From Caulobacteraceae bacterium (GTDB lineage Bacteria; Pseudomonadota; Alphaproteobacteria; Caulobacterales; Caulobacteraceae): DNA of 64,000 bases. The stretch lies in the NCBI GenBank assembly GCA_019748055.1, contig JAIEQC010000049.1:1-64000 (forward strand). Direction: 5' to 3'. Numbering within the stretch: the stretch's first letter is position 1; each line of letters opens with the position of its first letter. Made by a program: the position numbers and the translations under genes. Under the pieces are notes generated by a model. That model was not told the origin of the DNA. It saw only the letters and a list, made by a program, of their open reading frames with translations, and searched no databases. This document shows positions 29,945 through 39,702 of this stretch, in pieces.

Positions 29945-30619
29945 ATGTCCGCCATGAGCGATCACGACGTGCCGCGCGACGACTGGGCCTCCCGCATGGA
30001 GCAGACGGTGCTGGACGCCGCGCTGGACCGCGCGCCGACCATGGGCTGGAACGCCCGCATGGTCGCTTCGGCGTGTCAGGCCTGCGGCCTGTCCGACGGC
30101 GATCGCGAACTGCTGCTGCCCAACGGCCCGCGCGACCTGGCGGCCCTGCTGTGGCGGCGCAACGACGACGCGACCTTCGCCTCGTTGGCGGACGTCGACC
30201 CGACGACGCTGAAGATCCGCGAGCGCATCGCCCGCGCCGTCTCCGCCCGGCTGGAGGCGGCCGCTGCGGACACAGCGGTCGAGAAACGCGTGGCCGGCTT
30301 CATGGCCCTGCCGACCAACGCCGATCTTGCCCTGACCCTGACCTGGGCCACCGCCGACCGCATCTGGCGCTGGGCCGGAGACACGGCCACCGACTGGAAC
30401 CACCAGTCCAAGCGCACCATCCTGTCGGGCATCCTGATCCCGGCCATGACCCTGCGCCTGTTCGACGGCAAGGAGGCCGCCGACGCCTTCGTCGCGGCCC
30501 GCATCGACAACGTCATGGCCTTCGAGAAGTGGAAGGCGGGCAAGGACTTCTATTCCCCCCTTCGCGCCGCGACCGACTTCTTGGCCGGCCTGCGTTACGG
30601 GCCGAAGGACGCGGCCTAG
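29945..30619 (+). CDS. COQ9-family protein
   Basis: 'LDAALDRAPTMGWNARMVASACQACGLSDGDRELLLPNGPRDLAALLWRRND'; divergent from rpsU as commonly seen for this family. Confidence 0.85.
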   Translation: MSAMSDHDVPRDDWASRMEQTVLDAALDRAPTMGWNARMVASACQACGLSDGDRELLLPNGPRDLAALLWRRNDDATFASLADVDPTTLKIRERIARAVSARLEAAAADTAVEKRVAGFMALPTNADLALTLTWATADRIWRWAGDTATDWNHQSKRTILSGILIPAMTLRLFDGKEAADAFVAARIDNVMAFEKWKAGKDFYSPLRAATDFLAGLRYGPKDAA

Positions 30620-30627
30620 ATCGCCGC

Positions 30628-31632
30628 CTAGATCGCCGCCTTCAGCAGAGCCGCAAATCCCGCCTCGTCGTCGAACCGCGCCCGCACTGGCCACCTCGTC
30701 ACACGCCCGCGCCACTCCGGCGGCAATCGCACCCAATCCTTCTCGGTCGTGACCAGTCCCGCGTCGAAAACCGCCGCGCGGTCCGCCAGCGCCTTCAGCT
30801 CGCCTTCCGAATAGGCGGCGTGGTCCGGAAACGGCGCGAAATCCACCAGATCGCATCCTGCCGCCTTCAGCGAACGCTCGACCTTCCACGGCTTGGCGAT
30901 GCCGGCGAACCCGACCTGCGGCCCCCCGGGCGGCGGCCCCTCGGGGGCCAGCCGCGCGACGAAGACCGGCAGGCTTCCAAACACCTCCATCAGTTCCGGA
31001 TCGACCTCGGCCACATCTGTCGGCAGCAGCACGATCACGGCGTCGGCGCGCGCCAGTCCGATCTTCAGCGGCTCGCGCATCGGCCCGGCCGGAAACACCG
31101 ATCCGTCGCCGAACGGCCATTCCTCGTCCCGCGTCTCGCCGTCCACCACGACCAGACTCAGCGCCTGCTTCAGCGCCGGATTCTGGTGCGCGTCGTCCAG
31201 CACCAGCGCCTCCGCGCCCGCCGCTGTCGCCGCCCGCGCGCCCGCGACCCGATCCCGCGAAATCCACGCCGGCGCCGTGGCCGCGATCATCAGCGGCTCG
31301 TCGCCCACGTCGGCCGCCGAATGCGTCGCCGGATCGACCCGCGCCGGCCCCTCCAGCCGCCCGCCATAGCCGCGCGACAGCGACTGCGCCTCCACCCCCG
31401 CCGCGCGCAGCAGGCGCAGGGCCTCCATGGCCACCGGCGTCTTGCCCGACCCGCCGACCGTCAGATTGCCGACCGAGATCACCGGCGCCCCGGCGTCGAC
31501 CGGCGTCGCGCCCGCGATCCGCCGCGCGGTCGCCCCGGCCCAGATCCAGCCGAGCGGGGTCAGCAGCATCCGCAGCAGGGTCCCATGCTTGCGGTCTCGG
31601 CGATACCACCACCGCGGCGTGTTCAGCTTCAT
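30628..31632 (-). CDS. lpxK: Tetraacyldisaccharide 4'-kinase
   Basis: 'PVISVGNLTVGGSGKTPVAMEALRLL', 'LSRGYGGRLEGPARVD', 'VLDDAHQNPALKQALSLVVVDG'. Confidence 0.94.
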   Translation of the reverse strand: MKLNTPRWWYRRDRKHGTLLRMLLTPLGWIWAGATARRIAGATPVDAGAPVISVGNLTVGGSGKTPVAMEALRLLRAAGVEAQSLSRGYGGRLEGPARVDPATHSAADVGDEPLMIAATAPAWISRDRVAGARAATAAGAEALVLDDAHQNPALKQALSLVVVDGETRDEEWPFGDGSVFPAGPMREPLKIGLARADAVIVLLPTDVAEVDPELMEVFGSLPVFVARLAPEGPPPGGPQVGFAGIAKPWKVERSLKAAGCDLVDFAPFPDHAAYSEGELKALADRAAVFDAGLVTTEKDWVRLPPEWRGRVTRWPVRARFDDEAGFAALLKAAI

Positions 31633-32918
31633 CGCCGCCCCTTCCGCGCCGGCAACAGCGGCTCCAGCGCCGCCATCACCTGATCGACCACGGCGCCGAC
31701 CTCCGCCGCCGTGCGCCGCCCGGCCTCGCCCATCCGTTTCGCCGCCGCCGGATCGGTCAGCAGCGGCGCGATCGCCTCGGGCAATCCCTCCGGCGTCGCC
31801 ACGATGTGCAGCCCGCCGCCGGCCGTCAGCATCTCGGTCACCGCCGCCCAGTTCGACATGTCCGGCCCGGTGAAGGCCGGCTTGCCCAGCCGCGCCGGCT
31901 CCAGCGGATTGTGTCCGCCCACCGGCGGCTGCCCGACCGCCGCATGGAAAGACCCGCCCATGATCACCACGTCGGCCAGCCGCAGGAACAGCCCCATCTC
32001 GCCCAGGGTGTCGGCCAGATACAGGTCCGTCCCTCCGTCCAGCATCTGCCCCCGCGACCGCACCGCCAGCCGCCAGCCCTCGGCCTCCAGCACCTGGGCC
32101 AACCCCGGCCCCCGCTCCGGATGACGCGGGACCAGGATCAGGCAGACCCGGCCCGTCAGCCGATCCAGCGCCCGTACGATGGCGGCCTCCTCGCCCTCAT
32201 GGGTGCTGGCGGCCACGATCACCGCCCGGTCGCCGACCGCCGCGGACATCGCCGTGAAGGCCGCGGGATCATGCGGCGGCGCCTCGCCGGCCAGCTTCAG
32301 ATTCGCCCGTCCGTCCACGCGCGCGCCCAGCGCCGCCAGTCGGTCCGCCGAAGCGTCGTCCTGCGGCAGCACCCGGTCGAACGCCGTCAGCAGTTTGCGC
32401 GCCGCCCCCGGAAACCGGGCCCAGCCGTCCGCCGTCTTCTGAGTGATCCGCGCGCTGACCAGCGCCAGCCGCACCCCCCGTGCCTTCGCCGCCAGCAGCA
32501 GGTTGGGCCACAGCTCGCTCTCGACCATGACGCCCAGCGTCGGCCGCCAGTGGTCCAGAAAGGCCGCGACCGCCTGCGGCCCGTCCACCGGGGCATACTG
32601 GTGGATCACGCCCTTCGGCAGCCGTCGCGCCAGCAACTGCGCCGACGTCACGGTCCCTGACGTGACCAGCACCGTCAGCTCGGGCCGCTCCCGCCGCAGG
32701 CGCTCCACCAGCGGCAGCAGCGACAGCGTCTCACCCACGCTGACCCCGTGCAGCCAGACCAGATCGCCTTCCGGCCGCGCGACCGAGGCATGACCCAGCC
32801 GTTCGTCCACCCGCGCGGCGTCCTCCTTGCCGCGTCGCGCGCGACCGTCCAGCAGGCGCGGGGCCAGCGGCTCCAGCAGGCGCGTCACGGCGCCGTATGC
32901 CCAAAGGGCCAGGCTCAC
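31629..32918 (-). CDS. waaA: 3-deoxy-D-manno-octulosonic acid transferase
   Basis: 'LVWLHGVSVGETLSLLPLVERLRRERPELTVLVTSGTVTSAQLL', 'VMVESELWPNLL', 'GGHNPLEPARLGKPAFTGPDMSN'. Confidence 0.94.
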   Translation of the reverse strand: MSLALWAYGAVTRLLEPLAPRLLDGRARRGKEDAARVDERLGHASVARPEGDLVWLHGVSVGETLSLLPLVERLRRERPELTVLVTSGTVTSAQLLARRLPKGVIHQYAPVDGPQAVAAFLDHWRPTLGVMVESELWPNLLLAAKARGVRLALVSARITQKTADGWARFPGAARKLLTAFDRVLPQDDASADRLAALGARVDGRANLKLAGEAPPHDPAAFTAMSAAVGDRAVIVAASTHEGEEAAIVRALDRLTGRVCLILVPRHPERGPGLAQVLEAEGWRLAVRSRGQMLDGGTDLYLADTLGEMGLFLRLADVVIMGGSFHAAVGQPPVGGHNPLEPARLGKPAFTGPDMSNWAAVTEMLTAGGGLHIVATPEGLPEAIAPLLTDPAAAKRMGEAGRRTAAEVGAVVDQVMAALEPLLPARKGRR

Positions 32919-33605
32919 TCAGATCCGCTCCAGGCCGGTGATCGCGTCCGCCCGTGTCTCGACCGCCGTCAGTCGCGCGGTCCATTCGGCGGCGACGACA
33001 GCGGGCTCCGCGCCGTCGGGATATGTCGCCGTCTCGTAGACGATCGCGCCGCGCCCGAACGGCAGCGGCAACAGCGCCCGATCCCAGCTGCCCAGCCGGA
33101 TCGCCGGCCGGCACGACAGGCCCAGGAACACCACCGGCGCTCCCGACAGTTTCGCCATCAGCGGCACGCCCTCGCCCATGACGTTGGCCGGTCCGCGAGG
33201 GCCGTCGGGCGTGACCGCCAGCCCGCCGACCTTCAGCTGCCGCAGCCCGTCCCGCAGCGCCTGCGACCCGCCCTTGGCCGCCTGCGCCTTGTCCTTGTTG
33301 GCCGTCGAGCCGCGGATCGCCGGAAAGCCCACCCGCTCCAATGCCCGCGCGATGAACTGTCCGTCCGCGCTCAACGACACCAGCGCCTTGGTCGGCGTCG
33401 CCCGGTCCAGCGGCCACGACGCCGGCGAAAGCGCCAGCCGGGAATGCCAGAAGATCGGGATGACTCCCCCCCCGCGCGCCCAGATCGTCTCCGCCTGCGC
33501 CTCGCCTTCGCGGGTCCAGCGGATGGTGGCGAAGCAGAACCGCATCCATACGGCCAGCAGCCACGCCAGCCCGTCGCGGATCGCCGGATTGCGCAGCGGT
33601 CTCAC
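32919..33605 (-). CDS. Lysophospholipid acyltransferase-like (DUF374) protein
   Basis: 'IPIFWHSRLALSP', 'PTKALVSLSADGQFIARALERVGFPAIRGSTANKDKAQAAKGGSQALRDGLRQLKVGGLAVTPDGPRGPANVM'. Confidence 0.88.
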   Translation of the reverse strand: MRPLRNPAIRDGLAWLLAVWMRFCFATIRWTREGEAQAETIWARGGGVIPIFWHSRLALSPASWPLDRATPTKALVSLSADGQFIARALERVGFPAIRGSTANKDKAQAAKGGSQALRDGLRQLKVGGLAVTPDGPRGPANVMGEGVPLMAKLSGAPVVFLGLSCRPAIRLGSWDRALLPLPFGRGAIVYETATYPDGAEPAVVAAEWTARLTAVETRADAITGLERI

Positions 33606-35419
33606 GCCACGTCCTCCACCGCCGGCGTCCCGTCCAGCGACTGGCTGCGCGCCAACCGGGCATACAGTCCGCCTCTCTTCACCAGCTCGGCATGCGTTCC
33701 ACTCTCGACGATGCGGCCCGCCTCCAGCACGTGGATGGCGTCGGCCTTCATCACGGTCGACAGCCGGTGGGCGATCATCAGTGTGGCGCGCCCCTCCATC
33801 AGCCGCTCCAGCGCGGCCTGCACCAGAGCCTCGCTTTCGGTGTCCAGCGCGCTGGTGGCCTCGTCCAGCAGCAAGATCGGCGCGTCCTTCAGGAAAGCGC
33901 GGGCGATGGCGATCCGCTGGCGCTGGCCGCCCGACAGCCGCGCCCCCGCCTCTCCGGCACGCGTGGCATAGCCGTCGGGCAGGGCGGCGATGAAGTCGTG
34001 CGCAGCGGCGGCCCGCGCCGCCGCCTCGATCTGATCGTCCGTCGCGTAGGGCCGCGCATAGGCGATGTTGGCGCGGATGGTGTCGTCGAACAGGAAGGGC
34101 TCCTGCGTCACCAGGGCGATGCGGTCGCGCAGGGCGTTCAGCGACGCCTCGCGGACGTCCACCCCGCCCACGGTGACCCGTCCGCCCGTCACGTCATAGA
34201 AGCGCGGCAGCAGGCTCAGGATCGTGCTCTTGCCCCCGCCCGACGGGCCGACCAGCGCGACCGTCTCGCCCGGCCGAAGCCTCAGCGTCACGTCCGACAG
34301 GGTGGGCGAGGGCGCCCCGGCATAGGCGAAGTCCACGCCCTCAAACGCCACCTCCAGCGGCCCGTCGGGCAGGGCGGTCGGGGTCGCCGCCTCGCGGATC
34401 TCAGGCTGGATGTCCAGGGCGTCGAACAGGCGCTCCGCCGCCGTCAGTCCCTCGGCCATCACCGTCTGCAGATTGGTCACCTGCCGCAGCGACTGCCCTG
34501 CCGCCATCAGCAGGCCGATGAAGGCGGCGAACGCCCCCACCGTCATCTGCCCTTCGCGCGCCTGCCATCCCGCATAGGCCATGACGGCGGCGACCACGAT
34601 CATGGCCACCAGGTTGGAGAACGGCCCGGCGAAGGCCCGGCTGTCGGCCGACTTGATCACGTGACGCTGGCGCCGGTCGACCACCTCGCCGACGCGCGCC
34701 TCTTCCACCGCCTCGCGGTTCTCGATCTTGACCAGACGTACCCCGTCCAGGTTTTCCATCAGGGCGGTCGACAGGTTCTCGGTCTCGACCATCGCTCCGG
34801 TGGTCGCCTTGCGCATGCGCTTCGAGAAGCGCCGCATCACCCAGCTAATGACCGGCACGGCCAGCAGCACGATCAGCGTCAGCCGCCAGTCGGTGACGGC
34901 CATGTAGATCAGCACGGCGATCAGGGTCAGAGAATGTTGGGTGTAATTCACGACGCCGTTGGTGAAGGCCTCGCGCACCAGATTGGCGTCGAACAGCACC
35001 GAGGCGACGAAGCTGCCTGAGTGCTTGGCCCGCAACCGCGCCAGATCGGCCCGGATCATTGAGCCGAACAGCCGCACCTGGATGTCGCCGACGATGCCGT
35101 GGCCGATCCGGTTCACCAGCGCCGCCTGTCCCAGCGCCGCGACGGTCCAGATCACCGCCAGCCCGACGATCAGCAGCGGGATCGTGACCAGCGCCCCCTC
35201 CGGCGGAATGCGGATCAGGCCCCAGACCGTCACGGGCCGCTGCAGGAACAGCCCGTCGATCGCCGGCTCCAGCAACTGCAGCACCGTCGCCGCCATGACG
35301 CCGACCACCACGGCGCATGCGATCGACAGGGCGAGCGCGCCCTTCCGCTTCGACAGATGCTCGCGCCAGATCCGCCCCAGCAGGGGACGGCGCGCGGTCG
35401 TGGCGGCGGCGGCGGTCAT
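33602..35419 (-). CDS. ABC transporter, fused permease/ATPase (MsbA-like)
   Basis: Walker A 'LVGPSGGGKSTILSLL', signature 'LSGGQRQRIAIARAFLKDAPILLLDEATSALD'; next to lpxK/waaA. Confidence 0.9.
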   Translation of the reverse strand: MTAAAATTARRPLLGRIWREHLSKRKGALALSIACAVVVGVMAATVLQLLEPAIDGLFLQRPVTVWGLIRIPPEGALVTIPLLIVGLAVIWTVAALGQAALVNRIGHGIVGDIQVRLFGSMIRADLARLRAKHSGSFVASVLFDANLVREAFTNGVVNYTQHSLTLIAVLIYMAVTDWRLTLIVLLAVPVISWVMRRFSKRMRKATTGAMVETENLSTALMENLDGVRLVKIENREAVEEARVGEVVDRRQRHVIKSADSRAFAGPFSNLVAMIVVAAVMAYAGWQAREGQMTVGAFAAFIGLLMAAGQSLRQVTNLQTVMAEGLTAAERLFDALDIQPEIREAATPTALPDGPLEVAFEGVDFAYAGAPSPTLSDVTLRLRPGETVALVGPSGGGKSTILSLLPRFYDVTGGRVTVGGVDVREASLNALRDRIALVTQEPFLFDDTIRANIAYARPYATDDQIEAAARAAAAHDFIAALPDGYATRAGEAGARLSGGQRQRIAIARAFLKDAPILLLDEATSALDTESEALVQAALERLMEGRATLMIAHRLSTVMKADAIHVLEAGRIVESGTHAELVKRGGLYARLARSQSLDGTPAVEDVA

Positions 35420-35496
35420 CGGTCCGAGGTCGGACGGCCGGGCAGGGAAGTCAAGCGCGCACCGACGGCGCGCCTTCGAGGTCCCTGTTCAGAGAG

Positions 35497-35904
35497 TCAC
35501 TGACCCGCCAGCGCCGGCGTCCCGCAGCCTTTCCCGAAGTACAGGCCGTTCAGGTAGTACCAGCGGTTCATGCGGGCCAGATTCTCGGCCAGCGCGGCCT
35601 GTCGCTCGTCCTCGCCCATGGCCTCCATGCCGGCAATGGCCAGGCCGGCCCCGGGCACCAGCATGGAGGCGCCGGCCTTCACCACGCCGCCGAACCGGCC
35701 GAACATGCTCTGCTCCCGGGTCTCGCCAAGCGCCTGACTGATCTCGGCCCCGGCGGCGACGATCTGCTCGCAGGTCAGGGACTGGTCGCTCTGCCGGATG
35801 ATCGCTCCGGCGGACTCGACCTCCTGGGCCGACGCGGCGCCGGCCAGGCCGAGGCCGGCGAGCAGGGAAAGGGAAAGCACGAGACCACGCATCGCAAACT
35901 CCAC
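35497..35904 (-). CDS. Secreted hypothetical protein
   Basis: Signal peptide 'MRGLVLSLSLLAGLGLAGAASA'; Cys-containing mature domain. Confidence 0.6.
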   Translation of the reverse strand: MEFAMRGLVLSLSLLAGLGLAGAASAQEVESAGAIIRQSDQSLTCEQIVAAGAEISQALGETREQSMFGRFGGVVKAGASMLVPGAGLAIAGMEAMGEDERQAALAENLARMNRWYYLNGLYFGKGCGTPALAGQ

Positions 35905-35999
35905 TGATCGTTCGCGGTCACAACGGGCTCGACCCGCGCCGGTTGCCGCGCGCGGCGCCCCGCCGTGACGCCGGCGACGAAACCCCCTATCTCCGCCTC

Positions 36000-36665
36000 A
36001 TGTCGCGCTACGACCTCACCACCCGCGCCGGCCGGTTCAGGGCGCACTGGGACTACGTCTGGGGCGACCATGCCTTCCTGCGGCGGTGGTTCCGCAACGC
36101 CCACTGGCTGGGGCCCAATCTGGTCCGCACCAACCAGCCCTCGCCGCGACAGCTGGCGGACTGGAAGCGGCAGGGGATCAAGACGGTGATCAACCTGCGC
36201 GGCGCCCGTGACGAGGCCTATTATGCGCTGGAGAAGGACGCCTGCAAGCGTCTTGGCCTGACCTTGATCGACGCCCCGCTGGACAGCCGCGACCCGCCCC
36301 AGCCGGACCGCATCCACCGCGCGCGGGAGCTGTTCCGCACCATCGAATATCCGGCCCTGATCCATTGCAAGTCGGGCGCGGACCGGGCCGGCATGATGGC
36401 GGTGCTCTATCGTCACTTCCATCTGGGCGAGCCGATCTCCGAGGCGATCAAACAGCTCGACAAGAAATACCTTCACCACCGCGAGGGCCTGACCGGCGTG
36501 CTCGACTTCACGCTGGAGAAGTATCTGAACGAGGTCGAGCCGACCGGCGTCACATTCGTCGAATGGATCGACTCCCCGGCCTACGACCCCAAGGCCATCC
36601 GCGCGGAGTTCAAGGCCCAGTGGTGGGGCACGCTGCTGACCGAGAAACTGCTGCGGCGGGAGTAG
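36000..36665 (+). CDS. Dual-specificity/tyrosine phosphatase-like protein
   Basis: P-loop 'IHCKSGADRAGMMAVLYRHF'; 'GIKTVINLRGARDEAYYALEKDACKRLGLTLIDAPLDSRDPP'. Confidence 0.85.
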   Translation: MSRYDLTTRAGRFRAHWDYVWGDHAFLRRWFRNAHWLGPNLVRTNQPSPRQLADWKRQGIKTVINLRGARDEAYYALEKDACKRLGLTLIDAPLDSRDPPQPDRIHRARELFRTIEYPALIHCKSGADRAGMMAVLYRHFHLGEPISEAIKQLDKKYLHHREGLTGVLDFTLEKYLNEVEPTGVTFVEWIDSPAYDPKAIRAEFKAQWWGTLLTEKLLRRE

Positions 36666-36669
36666 GGCA

Positions 36670-36864
36670 TCAGCCCCACGGGCCACCGTGGCTCGGTCCC
36701 TTCCGCGTAGGCCGCTCGCCGCTCATCTGGGCCTTGCGCCGCTTGTCCTCCCGCCTCTCGCGCAGCTGGCCGCGCAGGACGAACCCCCAGTACACCAGCG
36801 CCATCAGCAGGAAGACCAGACCGGCCACCTGCTGGGCGTCGAAGGTGCGGCCGAACAGCTCCAT
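36670..36864 (-). CDS. Small membrane protein
   Basis: MELFGRTFDAQQVAGLVFLLMALVYWGFVLRGQLRERREDKRRKAQM, single TM plus basic tail. Confidence 0.6.
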   Translation of the reverse strand: MELFGRTFDAQQVAGLVFLLMALVYWGFVLRGQLRERREDKRRKAQMSGERPTRKGPSHGGPWG

Positions 36865-37109
36865 CAGTGGGCGTCGCCGCGCGGGTCGATCAGCCGGTGC
36901 GCATGCAGGATGAAGTACCGCATGTGGGCGTTGTCGACGGTCGCCTGGGCCCGCGCCTTCCACGCCTTGCGCGCTTCGGCATAGTTCGGAAAGGCGCCGA
37001 CGAACTCGACCTGCGACAGGTCCCGGAACACCGGCTGGTCCAGATGGCGCAGCTCGCCGCCGATGACGATGTGCAGCAGCTGTTCGGGGGCGTCGGGGGC
37101 GTCGGTCAT
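36864..37109 (-). CDS. DUF4170-like small protein
   Basis: 'LHIVIGGELRHLDQPVFRDLSQVEFVGAFPNYAEARKAWKARAQATVDNAHMRYFILHAHRLIDP'. Confidence 0.8.
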   Translation of the reverse strand: MTDAPDAPEQLLHIVIGGELRHLDQPVFRDLSQVEFVGAFPNYAEARKAWKARAQATVDNAHMRYFILHAHRLIDPRGDAH

Positions 37110-37119
37110 CGGAGTCTCG

Positions 37120-37926
37120 TCAGGGGAGGTCGGCGGGCAGGGGTATGGACCGCGTCCGCCGTACGATCAACGGCCAAAGGGCCGGCGCGGCGCACACCAG
37201 CCCGGCCTGACGCGGGTCGGGGCGGTTGAACGCCCACGGCCGGCCGTGGTGGTCCGACACCTTCGCACCGGCCTCTTCAGCGATCAGGGCGCCGGCCGCC
37301 ACGTCCCAGTCCCACTTCGGCGTCGGCGCGATGGCCGCGTCGAAAGCGCCCGCGGCGACTAGAGACAGGCGATAGGCCAGGGCGTTGCGTTTCTCCCAAC
37401 GCATGGCGGGCCACGGTTCGGGCCACAGGGACGCATCGCCGAACAGGCGCGCGTCGCCCAGCACCGCCGCGTCGTCCAGATCGGCCGTGTCCGACGCCGT
37501 GATCGGCCGCCCGTTCAGGGAGGCGCCGCCTCCGGCAGTCGCGGTGAAGGTCTCGCCCAGCGCCGGCGCATGCACCACCGCAGCGACCGGCCGCCCGTCC
37601 TCGACGATCGCGATGGGCACGCACCACCACGGCCGGTCCTTCATGTAGGCGACCGTGCCGTCGATCGGATCGACCACGAAGATGCGCCGTTTCGACAGCC
37701 GCTGCGGTCCGTCGGCCGTCTCCTCGGACAGCCAGCCATGGTCCGGTCGCGCGGACAGCAGCCGGTCCTTCAGCACGGCGTCGACGGCCATGTCGGCGTT
37801 CGTCACCGGCGATCCGCCGGCTTTGGACCGGACGTTCAGCCCCTTGGCCCGTTCGCCCAGCGCCAGCTCGCCCGCCTCTCGCGCCGCCTCGACGATCAGA
37901 TCAAGATCGGCCTGTAACCCGCTCAT
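37120..37926 (-). CDS. Inositol monophosphatase-family protein (CysQ-like)
   Basis: 'SEETADGPQRLSKRRIFVVDPIDGTVAYMKDRPWWCVPIAIVEDG', 'PKWDWDVAAGALIAEEAGAKVSD'. Confidence 0.9.
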   Translation of the reverse strand: MSGLQADLDLIVEAAREAGELALGERAKGLNVRSKAGGSPVTNADMAVDAVLKDRLLSARPDHGWLSEETADGPQRLSKRRIFVVDPIDGTVAYMKDRPWWCVPIAIVEDGRPVAAVVHAPALGETFTATAGGGASLNGRPITASDTADLDDAAVLGDARLFGDASLWPEPWPAMRWEKRNALAYRLSLVAAGAFDAAIAPTPKWDWDVAAGALIAEEAGAKVSDHHGRPWAFNRPDPRQAGLVCAAPALWPLIVRRTRSIPLPADLP

Positions 37927-39266
37927 TTGCCTGCGATGGCGACCGCATCGAACATCAGGGACGGGCTGTTGAAACTTCCCCGGAACTCCAAGTCGGATCC
38001 GGCGGTCAGGCGGGCATAAAGGTCCAGCAGATTGCCCGCCACGGTGACCTCGTTGACCGGATGCGCGATCGCGCCGTTCTCGAACCAGAAGCCCGAAACC
38101 CCGGCCGACCAGTCGCCCGTGTCGGCGTTCAGCGACGGCCCGAACATGCTGGTGACCAGCAAGCCCTTGCCCGCGTCGGCCATCAGTCCGTCGAGGTCCT
38201 GGGCGCCCGGCGTCAGGTGAATGTTGTGGCCCGACACCCCAGATGGCCCAGCCCCGCCGCGTGAAGCATGGCCCGTGGACGTCATGCCCAGCTGCGCCGC
38301 CGATGACAGGTTCATCAGCCACGTCGTGATCACGCCGTCCTCGATCAGCGCCCGTTTCGTGACCGGCAGGCCTTCGTCGTCGAACGGCGTCGAGCCCAGA
38401 CCTCGCGGCCGGAAGGGATCGTCAATGATTGATTGTCCGCTCGGCAGCACCTGCTTGCCCAGCCGGTCCTTCACGAAGCTCATGCCCCGCGCGACCGACG
38501 GCCCGGCCATGGCGGAGATCAGCGGCGACAGGACCTGGGTCGCCACGCGGTTTTCGAAGATCACCGGCGCGGTGGTCGACGCGATCTTCCGCGCCCCGAC
38601 GCGCCGCACCGCGCGGCGCCCGCCTTCGCGACCGATCTCCTCCGCCGACGGCAGGTCGGCCAGCCAGCGCATGGCGCGATGCTCGCCCCCGCGCTCCATC
38701 GCTCCGTCCTTCTCGGCGATGACGGAGGCGCCCAGCGAGAAGACGCTGCCGCGATGCACGCCGTCGAAGCCTTCGGACGTCACCAGCCGCCACCGGCTGG
38801 CGCTGGTCGAGGCGTGCCCGCCCTCCGACTTCGCCACGCCCTCGACGGCCAGCGCCGCGGCCTCCGCCTCCACCGCCGCGCGCTCCAGCTCCGCGGGCGT
38901 CGGCTCGGACGGGTCGAACAGCTCCAGATCGGGCAGGGCGCCCCGCGCCAGTTCCTCGGCCGTCGCCAGCCGGGCATAGGGGTCTTCGGGCGCCAGCTTC
39001 GCCATCGCCACGACGCGCTCGATCAGCCGCGCCCGCGTCGCCGGCGACAGGTCGGACGAACTGACGGTCGCCTGTCTCCGCCCCACGAAGACCCGCAGCG
39101 ACAGGTCGCGGCTCTCCTCGCGCTCCACCTCTTCCAGAGCCCCGTTGCGCACGCCGACGGACAGGGACGCCCGCTGGGCCAGCACGGCCTCGGCGGCGTC
39201 GGCGCCGGCCTTGCGGGCGGCGGCGATCAGGTCGGGCAGAAGGTCGTCGGGGGCGGCGTCGAACAT
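37923..39266 (-). CDS. pmbA: TldD/PmbA-family metalloprotease PmbA
   Basis: 'VGVRNGALEEVEREESRDLSLRVFVGRRQATVSSSDLS', 'FDDEGLPVTKRALIEDGVITTWLMNLSSAAQLGM', 'ENGAIAHPVNEVTVAGNLLDLYA'. Confidence 0.93.
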   Translation of the reverse strand: MFDAAPDDLLPDLIAAARKAGADAAEAVLAQRASLSVGVRNGALEEVEREESRDLSLRVFVGRRQATVSSSDLSPATRARLIERVVAMAKLAPEDPYARLATAEELARGALPDLELFDPSEPTPAELERAAVEAEAAALAVEGVAKSEGGHASTSASRWRLVTSEGFDGVHRGSVFSLGASVIAEKDGAMERGGEHRAMRWLADLPSAEEIGREGGRRAVRRVGARKIASTTAPVIFENRVATQVLSPLISAMAGPSVARGMSFVKDRLGKQVLPSGQSIIDDPFRPRGLGSTPFDDEGLPVTKRALIEDGVITTWLMNLSSAAQLGMTSTGHASRGGAGPSGVSGHNIHLTPGAQDLDGLMADAGKGLLVTSMFGPSLNADTGDWSAGVSGFWFENGAIAHPVNEVTVAGNLLDLYARLTAGSDLEFRGSFNSPSLMFDAVAIAGK

Positions 39267-39306
39267 GCCCCGATATGGCCGGGCCGCCGCCCGCCCGCAA
39301 CAGGCC

Positions 39307-39702
39307 TCAGCCCATTCCCGCGACCGCGATCAGGATCACGACCGCCGCGCCGACCAGGGACAGCCAGGTCAGGACCATGCCCACCGCCCGCGGCAGGTTG
39401 GGCGCCTTCATCGCCATTCCGGGCGCATGCAGCAGCCGACCCAGCAGGAACGCCCCGCCCGTCACGTGGATCTCCGTCGGACTGGCCCCCAGCTGCGCCA
39501 TCAGGATCAGCGCCCCGATCATCAGCGGCGCATACTCGGCCGCGTTTCCGAACGCCCGAGACCGCGTCGTCAGCTCGCCCGCCTTCCCATCGCCCAGCGC
39601 GATCCGCATCGTCCGGCGACCGACCATGACCCGCAGCGACAGGGCGATCAGCCACAGGATCAGAAGCGCGGTCCACAGACCGGCGGCTTGCAGGGCGCTC
39701 AT
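39307..39702 (-). CDS. MAPEG-family membrane protein
   Basis: 'SRAFGNAAEYAPLMIGALILMAQLGASPTEIHVTGGAFLLGRLLHAPGMA'. Confidence 0.8.
   Translation of the reverse strand: MSALQAAGLWTALLILWLIALSLRVMVGRRTMRIALGDGKAGELTTRSRAFGNAAEYAPLMIGALILMAQLGASPTEIHVTGGAFLLGRLLHAPGMAMKAPNLPRAVGMVLTWLSLVGAAVVILIAVAGMG

Noticed and set aside
30628-35419. lpxK-waaA-DUF374-ABC transporter cluster as a novel system
   Set aside because: Standard lipid A/Kdo biosynthesis and export grouping in alphaproteobacteria.
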